A stretch of DNA of 64,000 nucleotides, taken from assembly GCA_049522755.1 (NCBI GenBank), contig JBEKNN010000002.1, forward strand, positions 35,181-99,180, given 5' to 3'. Source of the stretch: PALSA-243 sp049522755 (GTDB lineage: Bacteria > Acidobacteriota > Terriglobia > Bryobacterales > Bryobacteraceae). Each line of letters opens with the position of its first letter. Position 1 is the stretch's first letter. Below are positions 25,901-33,887 of the stretch, piece by piece. The notes under the pieces were generated by a model. It ran no database searches. It was not told the DNA's origin and worked only from the letters and a program-made list of their open reading frames with translations. The position numbers and the translations under genes were made by a program.

Positions 25901-26487
25901 TCGAATTCACCATCGCTTACAACTATGAAATTCCGGCGGTCGGCCCGAACAAGCTCGTGCGCGCCGTAATCGGCGGCTGGACTTTCGGGGGCCTTCTGGC
26001 CTACTCGAGCGGACTGCCCATTGCGGCTCCCACAGCGCAGAACAACCTCAATTCGGACGTGTTCCAGACCACCTATGCCGACCGGGCGCCCGGCGTTCCG
26101 TTATTCCTGCAAAACCTCAACTGCCATTGCATCAATCCCTACGCCGATCTGGTGCTGAACCCGGCGGCATGGAGTCAGCCGCCTGCCGGACAGTTCGGCA
26201 CCGCCGCCGAGTTTTACAACGACTACCGTTATGAACGGCGTCCCAGCGAATCGATGTCTTTGGGCAGGATATTCAAGATCTCGGAAAAGAAGAGCTTCCA
26301 GATTCGGGCGGAGTTCTTTAACGTTTTCAACCGTACATACCTGAACAATCCTACGAGCACCAACTCTATCGCGACGACCACCTACAACTCGGCGGGTCAG
26401 CTTACGAGCGGGTTTGGCTATATCAACCCCGGATCCGTAGAAAATAATCCGCGCAACGGGCAGCTTGTGGCCCGCTTCCGATTCTAA
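22933..26487 (+). CDS. TonB-dependent receptor, Oar-like, with carboxypeptidase-regulatory N-terminal domain
   Basis: 1184 residues. Signal peptide about 1-19 (LLYAQ), regulatory beta-sandwich about 22-105 (GGITGTITDVSGAAIPKAAV, TDTGNYTFNQLPPGIYNVSV), plug-like region with SVESLQEVSVLTSNFSPEYG and GGFVNFNVKSGTNDFHG, then a long outer-membrane barrel ending ARFRF. The plug lacks a plain TonB box that I can place. It probably serves uptake of the substrate handled by the neighbouring catabolic genes (inference from position). A GAGGTGGAAGG ribosome-binding stretch precedes the ATG. Confidence 0.9.
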   Translation: MRVLFFLTGFAVASLLYAQNDRGGITGTITDVSGAAIPKAAVVAVDKESGAEFKAESTDTGNYTFNQLPPGIYNVSVEVSGFKKFTQEGIRVFVAEIAHVDIALQLGSASETVTVTADAAMLKTENAAQNATISVESLNDLPINFGAGGNTSAAGIRNALTMVSLVPSGVFSSYSSIRLDGAPTNTFNIQIEGQQANNNRLNIRQDQVQPSVESLQEVSVLTSNFSPEYGQVTGGFVNFNVKSGTNDFHGSLFDYWVNEILGAGQPFTNNGNGGLLRPANRRYDFGGNIGGPVRVPKLYNGRNKTFFFFSYEEFYQKGTTFDLTNVPSNLMRSGNFSEALEKTLGTDPSGKPIVENTVYDPATAFTVNGETVTTPFPNDTIPVNRMDPVALKTQSFIPLPTTSGILNNWDQQYTAITEEYIPTVKIDQYFKNQMKFSFYFSQYYGPHYNGLDGLPAQITQARYITTRTNTYRLNFDDPLTPNFLVHVGVGYQGHFNTDCGEPQVEDFNAVTGLGIGGTIAGLGFPTFGGLNSSTNGGGMALSFGSVNCQPIKTYKPTGVANATWVKGNHTYKVGADFRIDALTSGTNSDFGTYSFSNAQTGLPYTQGQTIGGGTVGLPYASFLLGLVNSSSVANQALPQTRKPAFGAYIQDNWKVTRKLTLDYGVRYDIEGAGKEIHDRVSSFGPTTPNPSAGGILGATIYEGYGPGTCNCLFGRAYPYAIGPRFGFAYKIDNKTVFRGGWGVTYAQTQGGQSTNQSTAGTGGWNTLQFTNPTYGAPAELLQNGMNYSLSSLYNTTLNPGLYPTPGQVQAPVAFLDPNAGRMPRMVQWDLTLQRQITTNLAIEASYVGNRGAWFEADNLENLNAISSQRLASFGLSLNNPANLTLLTSALDSPAVVAAGFKAPYAGFPVTSTLAQALRPFPQFTTITVVGAALGDTWYDSLQAKATKRFSHGLDVLATFVFQRELDTLEGPNNVFNPANNKQISSLSQPFEFTIAYNYEIPAVGPNKLVRAVIGGWTFGGLLAYSSGLPIAAPTAQNNLNSDVFQTTYADRAPGVPLFLQNLNCHCINPYADLVLNPAAWSQPPAGQFGTAAEFYNDYRYERRPSESMSLGRIFKISEKKSFQIRAEFFNVFNRTYLNNPTSTNSIATTTYNSAGQLTSGFGYINPGSVENNPRNGQLVARFRF

Positions 26488-26657
26488 GTTCGATTCGAGG
26501 ATGCGGGCTCTCTGACCCGCGATGTTATTGCCCGAGGGTAGAGACGCGAGGTTGGCGAATCGCCAGCGTGCGCCCTTGCGGGAAGCGGTCTAGAGACACA
26601 CGAGAAGTCGACCGTCCGTAGCCGGAGGTACACTGTTGGCCGAGGGTCAACGGAAAC

Positions 26658-28151
26658 ATGAGATTGACACGCAGAAGACTGGCCCAGTTAGCAGCGTTGG
26701 GCGCAAATACCGCGCTGCTCGGCAAGAGCCAGGTATCCGATTTGCAGCCGAACTCGCAATCCGCCAATCAGGACGGGTTAACCCGTAGGGTCGCGGAGTT
26801 CGTCGTCCAAACCAAATACGCCGATCTTCCCCGGGAACTGCTCGAACTGGGCAAGAAATCCATCCTCGATGGAATCGGCCTGGCACTGGTGGGCTCGGCG
26901 GGAGCCCTTGGACGCTTGGCGCGAACCTACCTGCAATCGTTGGGGATCTCGCGCAATGAGGCGACGATCTTGGGATCCTCCATGAAATCGGGGGCACGGT
27001 TTGCCGCGTTTGCAAATGGCATCGGCATTCATGCCGACGACTACGACGACACGCAATTAGCAGTGTCTCCCGATCGGGTCTACGGGCTGCTCACACATCC
27101 CACCGCGCCTTGTCTTTCGGCGGCGTGGGCGGTGGCTGAAGCAAGAGGGATGTCCGGGCGCGAACTGATGCTCGCCTACCACCTCGGGGTGGAAGTCGAG
27201 TGCAAGATCGCCGAGGCCATCGCGCCTCGCCATTACGAAGATGGTTTTCACTCCACCGGGACATGTGGTACTTTCGCAGCCGCAGCCGCTGCCGTTAAGC
27301 TGCTTGGCGCCGACGCGCCAACGTGCGCCCGGGCGCTGAGTATCGCTGGAAGTGAGTCGGCCGGCCTGCGGGAAAACTTCGGGACCATGACCAAACCCTT
27401 TCACGCTGGTCGCGCCGCCGAGTCCGGCATCGTCGCAGCAGACTTGGCCATGCTGGGCTGGACGGCCAGCGATCAGATTCTCGAAGCGCCAAACGGATTC
27501 TTTCATGCCGCCGGCGGCGGCTACAATGCCGCTGCGATGAAGCTGGCGCAACCCTGGACGTTCCTTTCGCCAGGAGTATCCATCAAACCGTTCCCATCCG
27601 GTTCCCTGACGCATCCAGCCATGACAGCCTTGCTGCGTCTCATTCAAGCGAACAATATCACTGCGCAACAGATCGAACGCGTGGATGTCGGCGCCAATCG
27701 GAATATGCCGAGCGCGCTCATACACCACCACCCTACGAACGCGCTTCAAGCCAAGTTCAGCATGGAATTCTGTATGGCGGCAATCCTGCTTTATGGCAGG
27801 GCGGGATTGCGCGAATTTACGGACGAGGTCGTCAGGCGGCCAGAGGTGCAAGCCATGATCGAGCGCGTCCGTTTTGGCGTTCATCCCGAAGCTGAAAAAG
27901 CCGGGTACAACAAGATGACCAGCATCGTCGATATCCGGCTCCTGGACGGCAGAACCATCTCCGGCCGCGCCGATTTCGCCAAGGGGAACCCGGCAGACCC
28001 CATGACCTACGACGATGCCGCGGCCAAATTTGAAGACTGCGCGAGATTCGCCGCTTGGCCCAATGACAAGATCGCCGCGATCGTCGAGAGCGTGCGAACG
28101 CTTGAAGACGTCAAGGATGTTCGCACATTGGCGAAGCTGTGTAGCAGCTAG
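26658..28151 (+). CDS. MmgE/PrpD family protein
   Basis: 497 residues. After an Arg-rich, Tat-like N-terminus (LTRRRLAQLAALGANTALLG), the all-helical MmgE/PrpD domain shows FANGIGIHADDYDDT, the DD-rich active-site region, then HSTGTCGTFAAAAAAVKLLG and TKPFHAGRAAESGIVAADLA. The family contains 2-methylcitrate dehydratase, cis-aconitate decarboxylase and related lyases acting on tricarboxylate-like substrates. Whether the N-terminus is a functional export signal is uncertain; export would be atypical for this family. Stands alone, in the same orientation as the TonB receptor before it and the propeller gene after it. Confidence 0.85.
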   Translation: MRLTRRRLAQLAALGANTALLGKSQVSDLQPNSQSANQDGLTRRVAEFVVQTKYADLPRELLELGKKSILDGIGLALVGSAGALGRLARTYLQSLGISRNEATILGSSMKSGARFAAFANGIGIHADDYDDTQLAVSPDRVYGLLTHPTAPCLSAAWAVAEARGMSGRELMLAYHLGVEVECKIAEAIAPRHYEDGFHSTGTCGTFAAAAAAVKLLGADAPTCARALSIAGSESAGLRENFGTMTKPFHAGRAAESGIVAADLAMLGWTASDQILEAPNGFFHAAGGGYNAAAMKLAQPWTFLSPGVSIKPFPSGSLTHPAMTALLRLIQANNITAQQIERVDVGANRNMPSALIHHHPTNALQAKFSMEFCMAAILLYGRAGLREFTDEVVRRPEVQAMIERVRFGVHPEAEKAGYNKMTSIVDIRLLDGRTISGRADFAKGNPADPMTYDDAAAKFEDCARFAAWPNDKIAAIVESVRTLEDVKDVRTLAKLCSS

Positions 28152-28203
28152 TCCTGACCGAATTGACGCCACGCGTCGCCAGCTTCTGTGGTGGACCAAT
28201 TTA

Positions 28204-28232
28204 TTGGCTTGCTTCGCACGTTGATCTATGAT
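28204..28232 (+). promoter_or_regulatory. Promoter with GATCTATGATA motif upstream of the propeller gene
   Basis: TTGGCT (28204-28209), a 17-nt spacer, TATGAT (28227-28232). The -10 sits in TTGATCTATGATATA, sharing TGATCTATGATA with the mhpF operator region. The leader to the ATG at 28438 would be about 200 nt and holds no convincing gene. Confidence 0.5.
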
Positions 28233-28437
28233 ATAAAATAGGCGGATTCGCGAAGGAACGCCGTTAATCTCCACAGACAGAGTTAACGTAATGGCATTCC
28301 CGCTGGAAGAGGCCCTTCCTTGGATGTCTCCGGCGGGTCGGTTTTGGAACGCGACAGAGCGGGCTTGGGATCTCTGTGGTGGGCGCGGCGGCCCGGCAAC
28401 CAAGTTGTTCGTGGGGAGAATCCAAGGAGAAACGATA

Positions 28438-29391
28438 ATGAGACGCAGAGACTTTTTCGGCTTAGCGGCGGCTGCAATGCCCTTGCGCGCCGAAAGGATA
28501 GACATCGGTGGCATTAAGTCGCGCGGCGCTCGAAAACCGGAGATTGTATACAAATCGCCGTATTCGAAGCCGAACGGCCTGCAAGCGACGCCGGAAGGGT
28601 TGTGGGTCCAGGATCAAGGCCCCTCGCCGGAGCACGTAACCCTGGTGAACTACGCCGACGGCAAAATAATACGTGATTTCACAGCGGATATCGTCGGCGC
28701 CAGCGGCGTCACGGTCGATGCCGACGGCGTGATGTGGCTCACCTCGACTCACAACTCGCTAATCGTCACCTGCAGTCCGCAAGACGGGAAGACGATTGCC
28801 AAGTATTGGACTCCTGGGGCCGGCCGAATCTACGCCATGAAGGGCGATCCGCCGGCGGCGCGCAGCCCGCTGACCTCGCCGTTTCCGGCTCCCGAAGGCC
28901 GCGGCGGTGGTCAGGGGCGCGGCCAAGGCGGTGGACAAGCGGCCGCTAACGGCGGACAAGCAGCTGCTGGCGGCGCAGGGCGCGGCGGCGGGCGTGGCGG
29001 ACGAGGGGGCCCCCCTGGACAACTGCCGCTCGATTCGACCAGCGGCCTCAGCGGTACAGGCGCCCACGGAATCGAGAACCGCGACGGGCTTCTATATTTC
29101 GCCAACCCGCCGGCGCGGCACATTTACGTGATGGAGCCGAAGACTTGGGTGGTGCAGGACTGGTGGCCTGTCCCCGGCAATCGTCCGCACGGCGTCGGCT
29201 GGGAAGGCGACACTCTATGGAACGCCGATTCTAACCTCAGGGCCTTCTTCCGGTTCGATATTAAGACCGGGAAGATTGTCGAGAAAATTCAATTGACCGA
29301 AAAGGACCCGTTGATTCACGGCGTCACGATCCACGACGGCTACATGTGGTATTGCGACGATGTGGGCTACATCTGCAATTTCAAGCTGTAA
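28438..29391 (+). CDS. Tat-exported beta-propeller protein with Gly/Gln-rich insertion
   Basis: 317 residues from MRRRDFFGLAAAAMPLRA, a Tat-like signal; AAGGAGA at 28424-28430 fixes the start. Same fold and repeats as the protein encoded at 21811 (KPNGLQATPEGLWVQDQG, NRPHGVGWEGDTLWNADSN, GYMWYCDDVG). Between two blades it carries a low-complexity insertion of about 50 residues rich in Gly, Arg, Gln and Ala, starting near EGRGGGQGRG; the paralogue has a shorter, different linker at that place. Function unknown. Confidence 0.7.
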   Translation: MRRRDFFGLAAAAMPLRAERIDIGGIKSRGARKPEIVYKSPYSKPNGLQATPEGLWVQDQGPSPEHVTLVNYADGKIIRDFTADIVGASGVTVDADGVMWLTSTHNSLIVTCSPQDGKTIAKYWTPGAGRIYAMKGDPPAARSPLTSPFPAPEGRGGGQGRGQGGGQAAANGGQAAAGGAGRGGGRGGRGGPPGQLPLDSTSGLSGTGAHGIENRDGLLYFANPPARHIYVMEPKTWVVQDWWPVPGNRPHGVGWEGDTLWNADSNLRAFFRFDIKTGKIVEKIQLTEKDPLIHGVTIHDGYMWYCDDVGYICNFKL

Positions 29392-29463
29392 GGACTGTGG
29401 CCGGGCGACCAGCGAGGTCGCGGCGGTCGCAGCCGATGCGCTAGCCTGGATGCGCCTCTAGGG

Positions 29464-29620
29464 CTCAACCGGCTATCTCAGAAACGACGCCCACGCCGGG
29501 TGTGAAGTGACGTTCGAGCACTTGGCCAGCGTGGGCGTCGAAGCGTACAATCTCGCAACGATAGCTGGACCGGAGCCGGAGGGCTTCGATGGCTATGGGG
29601 CTGCTAAGGCGAACTGTAAG
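29464..29620 (-). pseudogene. Remnant of a third beta-propeller paralogue
   Basis: Leftward translation ending at a TGA (29466-29464) gives RCEIVRFDAHAGQVLERHFT, then PGVGVV. It matches the paralogue at 21811 (REIVRADAHTGKALDRHFTPGAGII) and extends upstream as LSSPIAIEALRLRSSY against RSSGVTFDGEALWIGSTY. Only about 50 codons survive, in opposite orientation to the intact copy at 28438. Confidence 0.65.
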
Positions 29621-29770
29621 ACGTTCTGTGTTTCACAACTGGTCAACTTCCTTTTCAGCTCGGAAAGAGAGCCCAAAGAACGATGATAAATGATTGGTTA
29701 ATCAGAAGGCTCCAAGCTGCGGGCTGTATTTTAGACTTCTGGAGAACTTTCTCGGCTTCGCAAGGCCAAT

Positions 29771-29785
29771 TGATCTATGATATAT
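29771..29785 (+). promoter_or_regulatory. GATCTATGATA motif, promoter-like
   Basis: TGATCTATGATATAT repeats the motif at 28222 and 15266-15281. It lies just upstream of the TonB receptor fragment at 29810 and follows TCGGCTTCGCA, similar to the sequence before the 28222 copy. Probably the surviving promoter of a lost gene. Confidence 0.45.
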
Positions 29786-29809
29786 CTCCTTGCAAACGGC
29801 CTGCGATCC

Positions 29810-29926
29810 CAGATCGAAACCAATCAGTCCCCTGAGATGGTGACCGGGGACACCGGCGCTTACAGCTTCACCAACGTTCTGGCGGGTACTTACACGGTGT
29901 GCTTTTCCGATGCGCGCGGCTGGTGA
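29810..29926 (+). pseudogene. Remnant of a TonB receptor carboxypeptidase-regulatory domain
   Basis: The frame ending TGA at 29924-29926 reads ETNQSPEMVTGDTGAYSFTN then VLAGTYTVCFSDARGW, the typical TGxYSFxNLxxGxYxVxFxxxGF end of a carboxypeptidase-regulatory domain as in both intact receptors. No start, plug or barrel follows. The rest of 29392-30027 holds no gene. Confidence 0.6.
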
Positions 29927-30027
29927 TGGACGACAGCCGTCCCTGTTCATTCCGGAACAACCGCTCCGACTCAGAACATATTTCATAATGTCTTAGCGAC
30001 CAGGCAGCGCCAACGATAACAAGACAT

Positions 30028-31386
30028 CTAGAGAATATATCTGCTCAAATCCTGATCCTTGACGATATCGGCGAGCTGCTTACGGACGTACTGAGCATCC
30101 ACTCTAACCGTCTTTTTCTTCAGATCCGGCCCTTCGAACGACACTTCCTCCAGCAGCTTTTCCATGATGGTGTGCAGCCGCCGGGCGCCGATGTTCTCGG
30201 AGCTTTCGTTGACTTGCGCGGCGAAGCGCGCAACCTCCGCCAGCGCATCGTCGGTGAGCGTCAACTTGATCCCCTCGGTTTCAAGCAGCGCCGTGTACTG
30301 TTTGGCCAGGGCATTCTTCGGCTCCTTGAGAATGCGGATGAAATCCTCCACCGTGAGCGACTTCAGCTCCACGCGGATCGGAAAGCGCCCTTGCAGCTCC
30401 GGAATCATGTCGCTCGGCTTGGAGACGTGAAACGCGCCCGCGGCGATAAACAGGATGTGGTCGGTGCGCACAAATCCGTACCGCGTGTTGACCGTGGTGC
30501 CTTCCACAATCGGCAGAATGTCGCGCTGCACGCCCTCGCGGCTCACGTCCGGGCCATGGCCCGATTCGCGCCCCGCGATCTTGTCGATCTCGTCCAGAAA
30601 AATGATTCCGTTCGATTCCACGCGCTCGAGCGCGATCCGCGTCACCTGGTCCATGTCGATGAGCTTCTGCTCCTCTTCCTGCACCAGATAATCCAACGCC
30701 TCGGCCACGCGCATCTTGCGGCGGCGCGTCTTCTGTCCGAAAAAATTGGGCAGCATATCTTTCAGGTTGATGCCCATGTCCTCAATGCCGGCGTTGGTGG
30801 TGATTTCGAGGCTGGGCGCGCGGTCTTTGACTTCGATCTCCACCAGGCGCTCGTCCAATTTGCCTTCGCGCAGGCGTTCGCGCAGCTTTTCGCGGGTCCG
30901 CTCGACGCTCTCGCTCGGCTCCGGCTGCGGCGGCATCAGCAAGTCGAGCAGCCGGTCCTCGGCGTTCAGCTCGGCGCGGTCGGCTACTTCGTCCAGCCGC
31001 TCTTCGCGCACCATGTCGATGGAGATATCCACCAGGTCGCGAATCATCGATTCCACGTCGCGGCCCACGTAGCCCACTTCGGTGAACTTGCTGGCTTCCA
31101 CCTTGAGAAACGGCGAATTCGAGAGCCGCGCAAGCCGCCGCGCAAGCTCGGTCTTGCCCACGCCCGTCGGCCCGATCATGAGGATGTTCTTAGGCATCAC
31201 TTCCTCGGCCATTTCCGGCGAAAGTTTCTGCCGGCGGATGCGGTTGCGCAGGGCGATGGCCACCGCGCGCTTGGCGTCGGCTTGCCCCACCACATGCTTA
31301 TCCAACTCACGCACGATCTCGCGGGGCGTCAGCTCGTCGAGCATGGGCTCCTCATCAACCGATTGAGCGGGAAGATAGATCACCAT
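30028..31386 (-). CDS. hslU: ATP-dependent protease ATPase subunit HslU
   Basis: 452 residues, the expected length. The N-terminal region has LTPREIVRELDKHVVGQ, Walker A is GPTGVGKTEL (about residues 72-81), the intermediate I-domain follows, Walker B is IIFLDEIDKIA, and the C-terminus ends DLSRYIL, the tail that docks into HslV. HslU unfolds substrates and feeds them to the HslV peptidase in the cytoplasm. Its start lies 2 nt after the hslV stop, so the two are co-transcribed as hslVU. Confidence 0.97.
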   Translation of the reverse strand: MVIYLPAQSVDEEPMLDELTPREIVRELDKHVVGQADAKRAVAIALRNRIRRQKLSPEMAEEVMPKNILMIGPTGVGKTELARRLARLSNSPFLKVEASKFTEVGYVGRDVESMIRDLVDISIDMVREERLDEVADRAELNAEDRLLDLLMPPQPEPSESVERTREKLRERLREGKLDERLVEIEVKDRAPSLEITTNAGIEDMGINLKDMLPNFFGQKTRRRKMRVAEALDYLVQEEEQKLIDMDQVTRIALERVESNGIIFLDEIDKIAGRESGHGPDVSREGVQRDILPIVEGTTVNTRYGFVRTDHILFIAAGAFHVSKPSDMIPELQGRFPIRVELKSLTVEDFIRILKEPKNALAKQYTALLETEGIKLTLTDDALAEVARFAAQVNESSENIGARRLHTIMEKLLEEVSFEGPDLKKKTVRVDAQYVRKQLADIVKDQDLSRYIL

Positions 31387-31388
31387 GG

Positions 31389-31928
31389 CTACGACAACTC
31401 CTCATACATCACATTCTCATTGGTGTAAATGCAGATCTTGCCCGCGATACCCATGGCCTCTTCGGTGATGCGCTTGGCCGAAAGCTTGGTATTGCGCACC
31501 AGCGCCAGCGCGGCGGCCGTGGCGAACGGGCCGCCCGACCCGATGGCGGCGATCTCTTCGTCGGGCTCGATCACGTCGCCATTTCCGCTCACCAGGTAGA
31601 TGTTCTTCAGATCGGCCACCAGCAACAGCGCTTCCAGGTGCCGCAGCACGCGATCGGTGCGCCATTCCTTGGCCAGTTCCACCACTGAGCGCGGCAGGTT
31701 TCCGTTGAACTGCTCCAGCTTCGATTCGAACCGCGAAAACAGCGCGAACGCGTCGGCAGTGGAGCCCGCGAAGCCCGCGAGGATCTTGTCGTTATAGAGA
31801 CGCCGCAGCTTTCGCGCCTTGGACTTCAACACTTCATGGCCCAGCGTCACCTGCCCGTCGGCGGCCATCACCACTTTATCGTCGCGGCGCACACAAAGCA
31901 CCGTCGTCGACCGTATCCTGATTGTCAT
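31389..31928 (-). CDS. hslV: ATP-dependent protease peptidase subunit HslV
   Basis: 179 residues. The catalytic N-terminal threonine is most likely Thr8 in STTVLCVRRDDKVVMAADGQ, so a 7-residue propeptide must be removed, as in several non-enteric HslV proteins. GSGG (in AAIGSGGPFATAAALA) and the TVxxxDGQVTLG-like start are conserved. It forms the proteasome-like double ring with HslU. First gene of hslVU; TAGAAT at 31949-31944 could be the -10 but no good -35 was seen. Confidence 0.97.
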   Translation of the reverse strand: MTIRIRSTTVLCVRRDDKVVMAADGQVTLGHEVLKSKARKLRRLYNDKILAGFAGSTADAFALFSRFESKLEQFNGNLPRSVVELAKEWRTDRVLRHLEALLLVADLKNIYLVSGNGDVIEPDEEIAAIGSGGPFATAAALALVRNTKLSAKRITEEAMGIAGKICIYTNENVMYEELS

Positions 31929-32280
31929 TGTTTGTGCAACCTTATTCTAGCCTACGGTGGGTCGGGGGGCGGGACGAGCCGCGGGGCGAGCCTATCGAAA
32001 CGTGCCGCCGCGGCATTGTTACGGCGCCAGCTTCACACCCATCCCAGCTTCACACCGATCATGGAACCCAGCACCTGCCGGAAACTCATGGCCTCCGGCG
32101 TCGTGGAGTCCGCGATCCGGTCAAGGAAAAAGAACCGGGTAGTCGAGGCGGATTGTTCCCGCGCCTTCTTGAGCATGTTCGGATCAGAATTCAAATCTAC
32201 GGTTCCATATGGATTCCGGACGTAGCCATATAGACCCGCACGGCGCAATTATTTTCTGTTGACAAACACGGCGAAATCCG
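31929..32280. other. Intergenic stretch without a supported gene
   Basis: Between hslV and the broken SRPBCC gene. A leftward 71-codon frame (32033-32248) with mixed-composition sequence including FFFLDRIADSTTPEAMS has no ribosome-binding site or recognisable family, so it is left uncalled. TTGACA occurs at 32259-32264, without a clear -10. Confidence 0.4.
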
Positions 32281-32714
32281 TTGACGCGCCTCTTCGATGC
32301 CCCGAGGCGCCTGGTGTTCGAGGCGATGACGAAACCTGAGCATGTGAAGCAATGGTGGGGCCGCCTGGGTGAAGGCTACTCGGTCCCGTCTGTGAAATCG
32401 ATTTGCGCCCCGGCGGCGCCTGGCGCTTCGTCAATCGCCACCCCAAGGGGGAGGTTGCCTTTCACGGCGAATACCTGGAAATCGCGCCGCCAGGACGGTT
32501 AGTGTTCACCGAGATCTTCGAGCAGTTTCCCGACAGCGTCTCGGTGGTGACTACCGAACTCAGTGAAGAGGACAGTAAGACGCGCCTCACGGTGACGGTG
32601 CGCTATCCGTCACTCGAAGTACGGGACATGGTTCTCGCATCCGGAATGGCTAAAGGCGCAGGCCTCAGCTACGATCGCCTTGAGGATCTGGTCGCGGAAT
32701 TACAGCGGTCCTAG
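32281..32714 (+). pseudogene. SRPBCC (AHSA1-like) domain gene broken by a frameshift
   Basis: The first frame from a TTG at 32281 reads RLFDAPRRLVFEAMTKPEHV then KQWWG, the hallmark N-terminus of AHSA1-type SRPBCC proteins. Homology switches frame around 32386-32391 (TGT GAA ATC GAT) to CEIDLRPGGAWRFVNRH, GEYLEIAPPGRLVFTEIFEQ and TRLTVTVRYPS. A single-base change restores the gene. The usual N-terminal 8-10 residues are also missing and a TGA lies in frame at 32260. Either a decaying gene or a sequencing error; the family binds hydrophobic ligands. Confidence 0.75.
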
Positions 32715-32725
32715 CAAGCAGCCTG

Positions 32726-32756
32726 AAGGGGACCCGGCGGTTTTGCGGGTCCCCTT
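32726..32756. terminator. Perfect 11-bp hairpin between convergent genes
   Basis: AAGGGGACCCG / CGGGTCCCCTT with a 9-nt loop. Only TT and ACTT follow on the plus strand, so termination strength is uncertain, but it lies between the SRPBCC remnant and the convergent stress-protein gene and could serve both. Confidence 0.55.
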
Positions 32757-32811
32757 ACTTGTCCCAGGCCACCAATCGTTTAGGCGGGCATCCCTGAAAG
32801 CCGAGAACCGA

Positions 32812-33273
32812 TCAGTCGGATTCCTCGGCGGCCAACTCCTCGCTCTTGATCGCGCCGCTCAGTTCCAGAATTGCCAGGGCTTCATTTTCCGCGTCGCCCG
32901 TTACATCGTGAACCGCCACCAGCGAGCCGCCGGTACGGACACCCTCCGCGTAATATCCAGCTTTTTCTTCCGGAACACCGTGGTCCTGGAGAACTCCGGC
33001 TATGCCTCCGTGCTCTGAACCTATTCGACTGACGACTCCGGCAAGCGGGCCGGCCGCGACCAGCGGACCGCTGCCCGGCACTAACAACGCCATCGCCTCA
33101 ACGGCCACGCCGATCGCGTCGGTGAGATACGCGGTCCCTTCAGCGGACAGTTCGCGCGGATGGCCCGCAACAAAGCTCACCTGGTCGCGCGTGAATCCGC
33201 TGGAGAGCAGCTTTTTGTAGGCCGCTTCACCTTCGAGTTGCGTGCGGAAAAGCGCGGCAATTATCTTGGCCAT
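32812..33273 (-). CDS. YflT-like general stress protein domain protein
   Basis: 153 residues from MAKIIAALFRTQLEGEAAY; an alternative ATG at 33291 would add 6 residues. The N-terminal FRTxxxGExAYxxLLxSGFxRDQVSFVAG segment matches the YflT/general stress protein 17M-type domain, followed by a Gly-rich hydrophobic stretch (ALLVPGSGPLVAAGPLAG) and a GVPEEKAGYYAEGVRTGGSLVAV end. A paralogue lies 600 bp away at 33888. A role in stress or the envelope is inferred from the family only. Confidence 0.7.
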   Translation of the reverse strand: MAKIIAALFRTQLEGEAAYKKLLSSGFTRDQVSFVAGHPRELSAEGTAYLTDAIGVAVEAMALLVPGSGPLVAAGPLAGVVSRIGSEHGGIAGVLQDHGVPEEKAGYYAEGVRTGGSLVAVHDVTGDAENEALAILELSGAIKSEELAAEESD

Positions 33274-33283
33274 GATATGGCCA

Positions 33284-33595
33284 TCATACATGACGGCGCC
33301 AAAACACCGCTTGCTTTGCCGTTGCTTTGTGGTTGGTCTGCACCTGCTTCGCCGGCAGACGCGCGTATCCGGCGGGTTGCAGCTCCTTATGCCCATTGCC
33401 GACCTGGATGGACATTGCGCCTTCCAGCAGGATGATGCGATCATTGGCGCTGTGCCAGTGCGGCGTGAAGACGTGCCCCGCCGGGTAGTGTACGAACAAC
33501 TCCAGACCGCCCGTCTGCGGATCTTCGCGCAGCAGCGCGCCGTCGGCGTCAGGCGTCATTTGCGCCCGTTGCGCCAGCAGCATCCCCGCCGCCAT
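33284..33595 (-). CDS. Cupin domain protein, possibly truncated
   Basis: 103 residues from an ATG at 33595. Cupin motif 1 is partly visible as PAGHVFTPHWHSANDRIILLEG, and LQPAGYARLPAKQVQ fits the end of a small cupin. The last 15 residues (NHKATAKQAVFWRRHV) look unlike the family, and the gene nearly abuts the stress-protein gene, so the 3' end may have shifted frame. Metal ligands His-x-His are present. Function unknown. Confidence 0.5.
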   Translation of the reverse strand: MAAGMLLAQRAQMTPDADGALLREDPQTGGLELFVHYPAGHVFTPHWHSANDRIILLEGAMSIQVGNGHKELQPAGYARLPAKQVQTNHKATAKQAVFWRRHV

Positions 33596-33641
33596 CACAC
33601 TACCGCTAACTGAGTCGGAAGGTCGTGGCGGGGATCTTATC

Positions 33642-33848
33642 TTAAAATCCCGCCGCTCCGTATTGGAAAGAGCCACGGCGCAGAAATGTCGGCTGCGGAA
33701 TCCACTGCGCGTCACTCGCCGATACGAATGGCTCACGCAGATTTAGAATCAGCTCCGGGCAGCCATCGCAAACCACGCGCACGGCGTCCTTAGCCGGTGA
33801 GCCCGTCTCCGGATAACCAATAACCGTCGACAAATCCTTGAGTCGCAC
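33642..33848 (-). pseudogene. Possible N-terminal fragment of an AraC-type regulator
   Basis: A 68-codon frame with VRVVCDGCPELILNLREPF and WIPQPTFLRRGSF resembles the sensor domain (DUF6597-like) before AraC helix-turn-helix regions. No DNA-binding domain follows; the cupin gene begins within 50 bp. Recognition is by eye and weak. Confidence 0.35.
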
Positions 33849-33887
33849 GGCCGGGTCCGGTCTGTTCGTGTCTCACGATTGTGAGAT

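Noticed and set aside
27057..28553. Leftward 498-codon frame antisense to MmgE/PrpD and the propeller start
   Set aside because: Spans two genes and their intergenic region, no family features.
30172..31428. Rightward 418-codon frame antisense to hslU
   Set aside because: His-rich antisense of an essential-type conserved gene.
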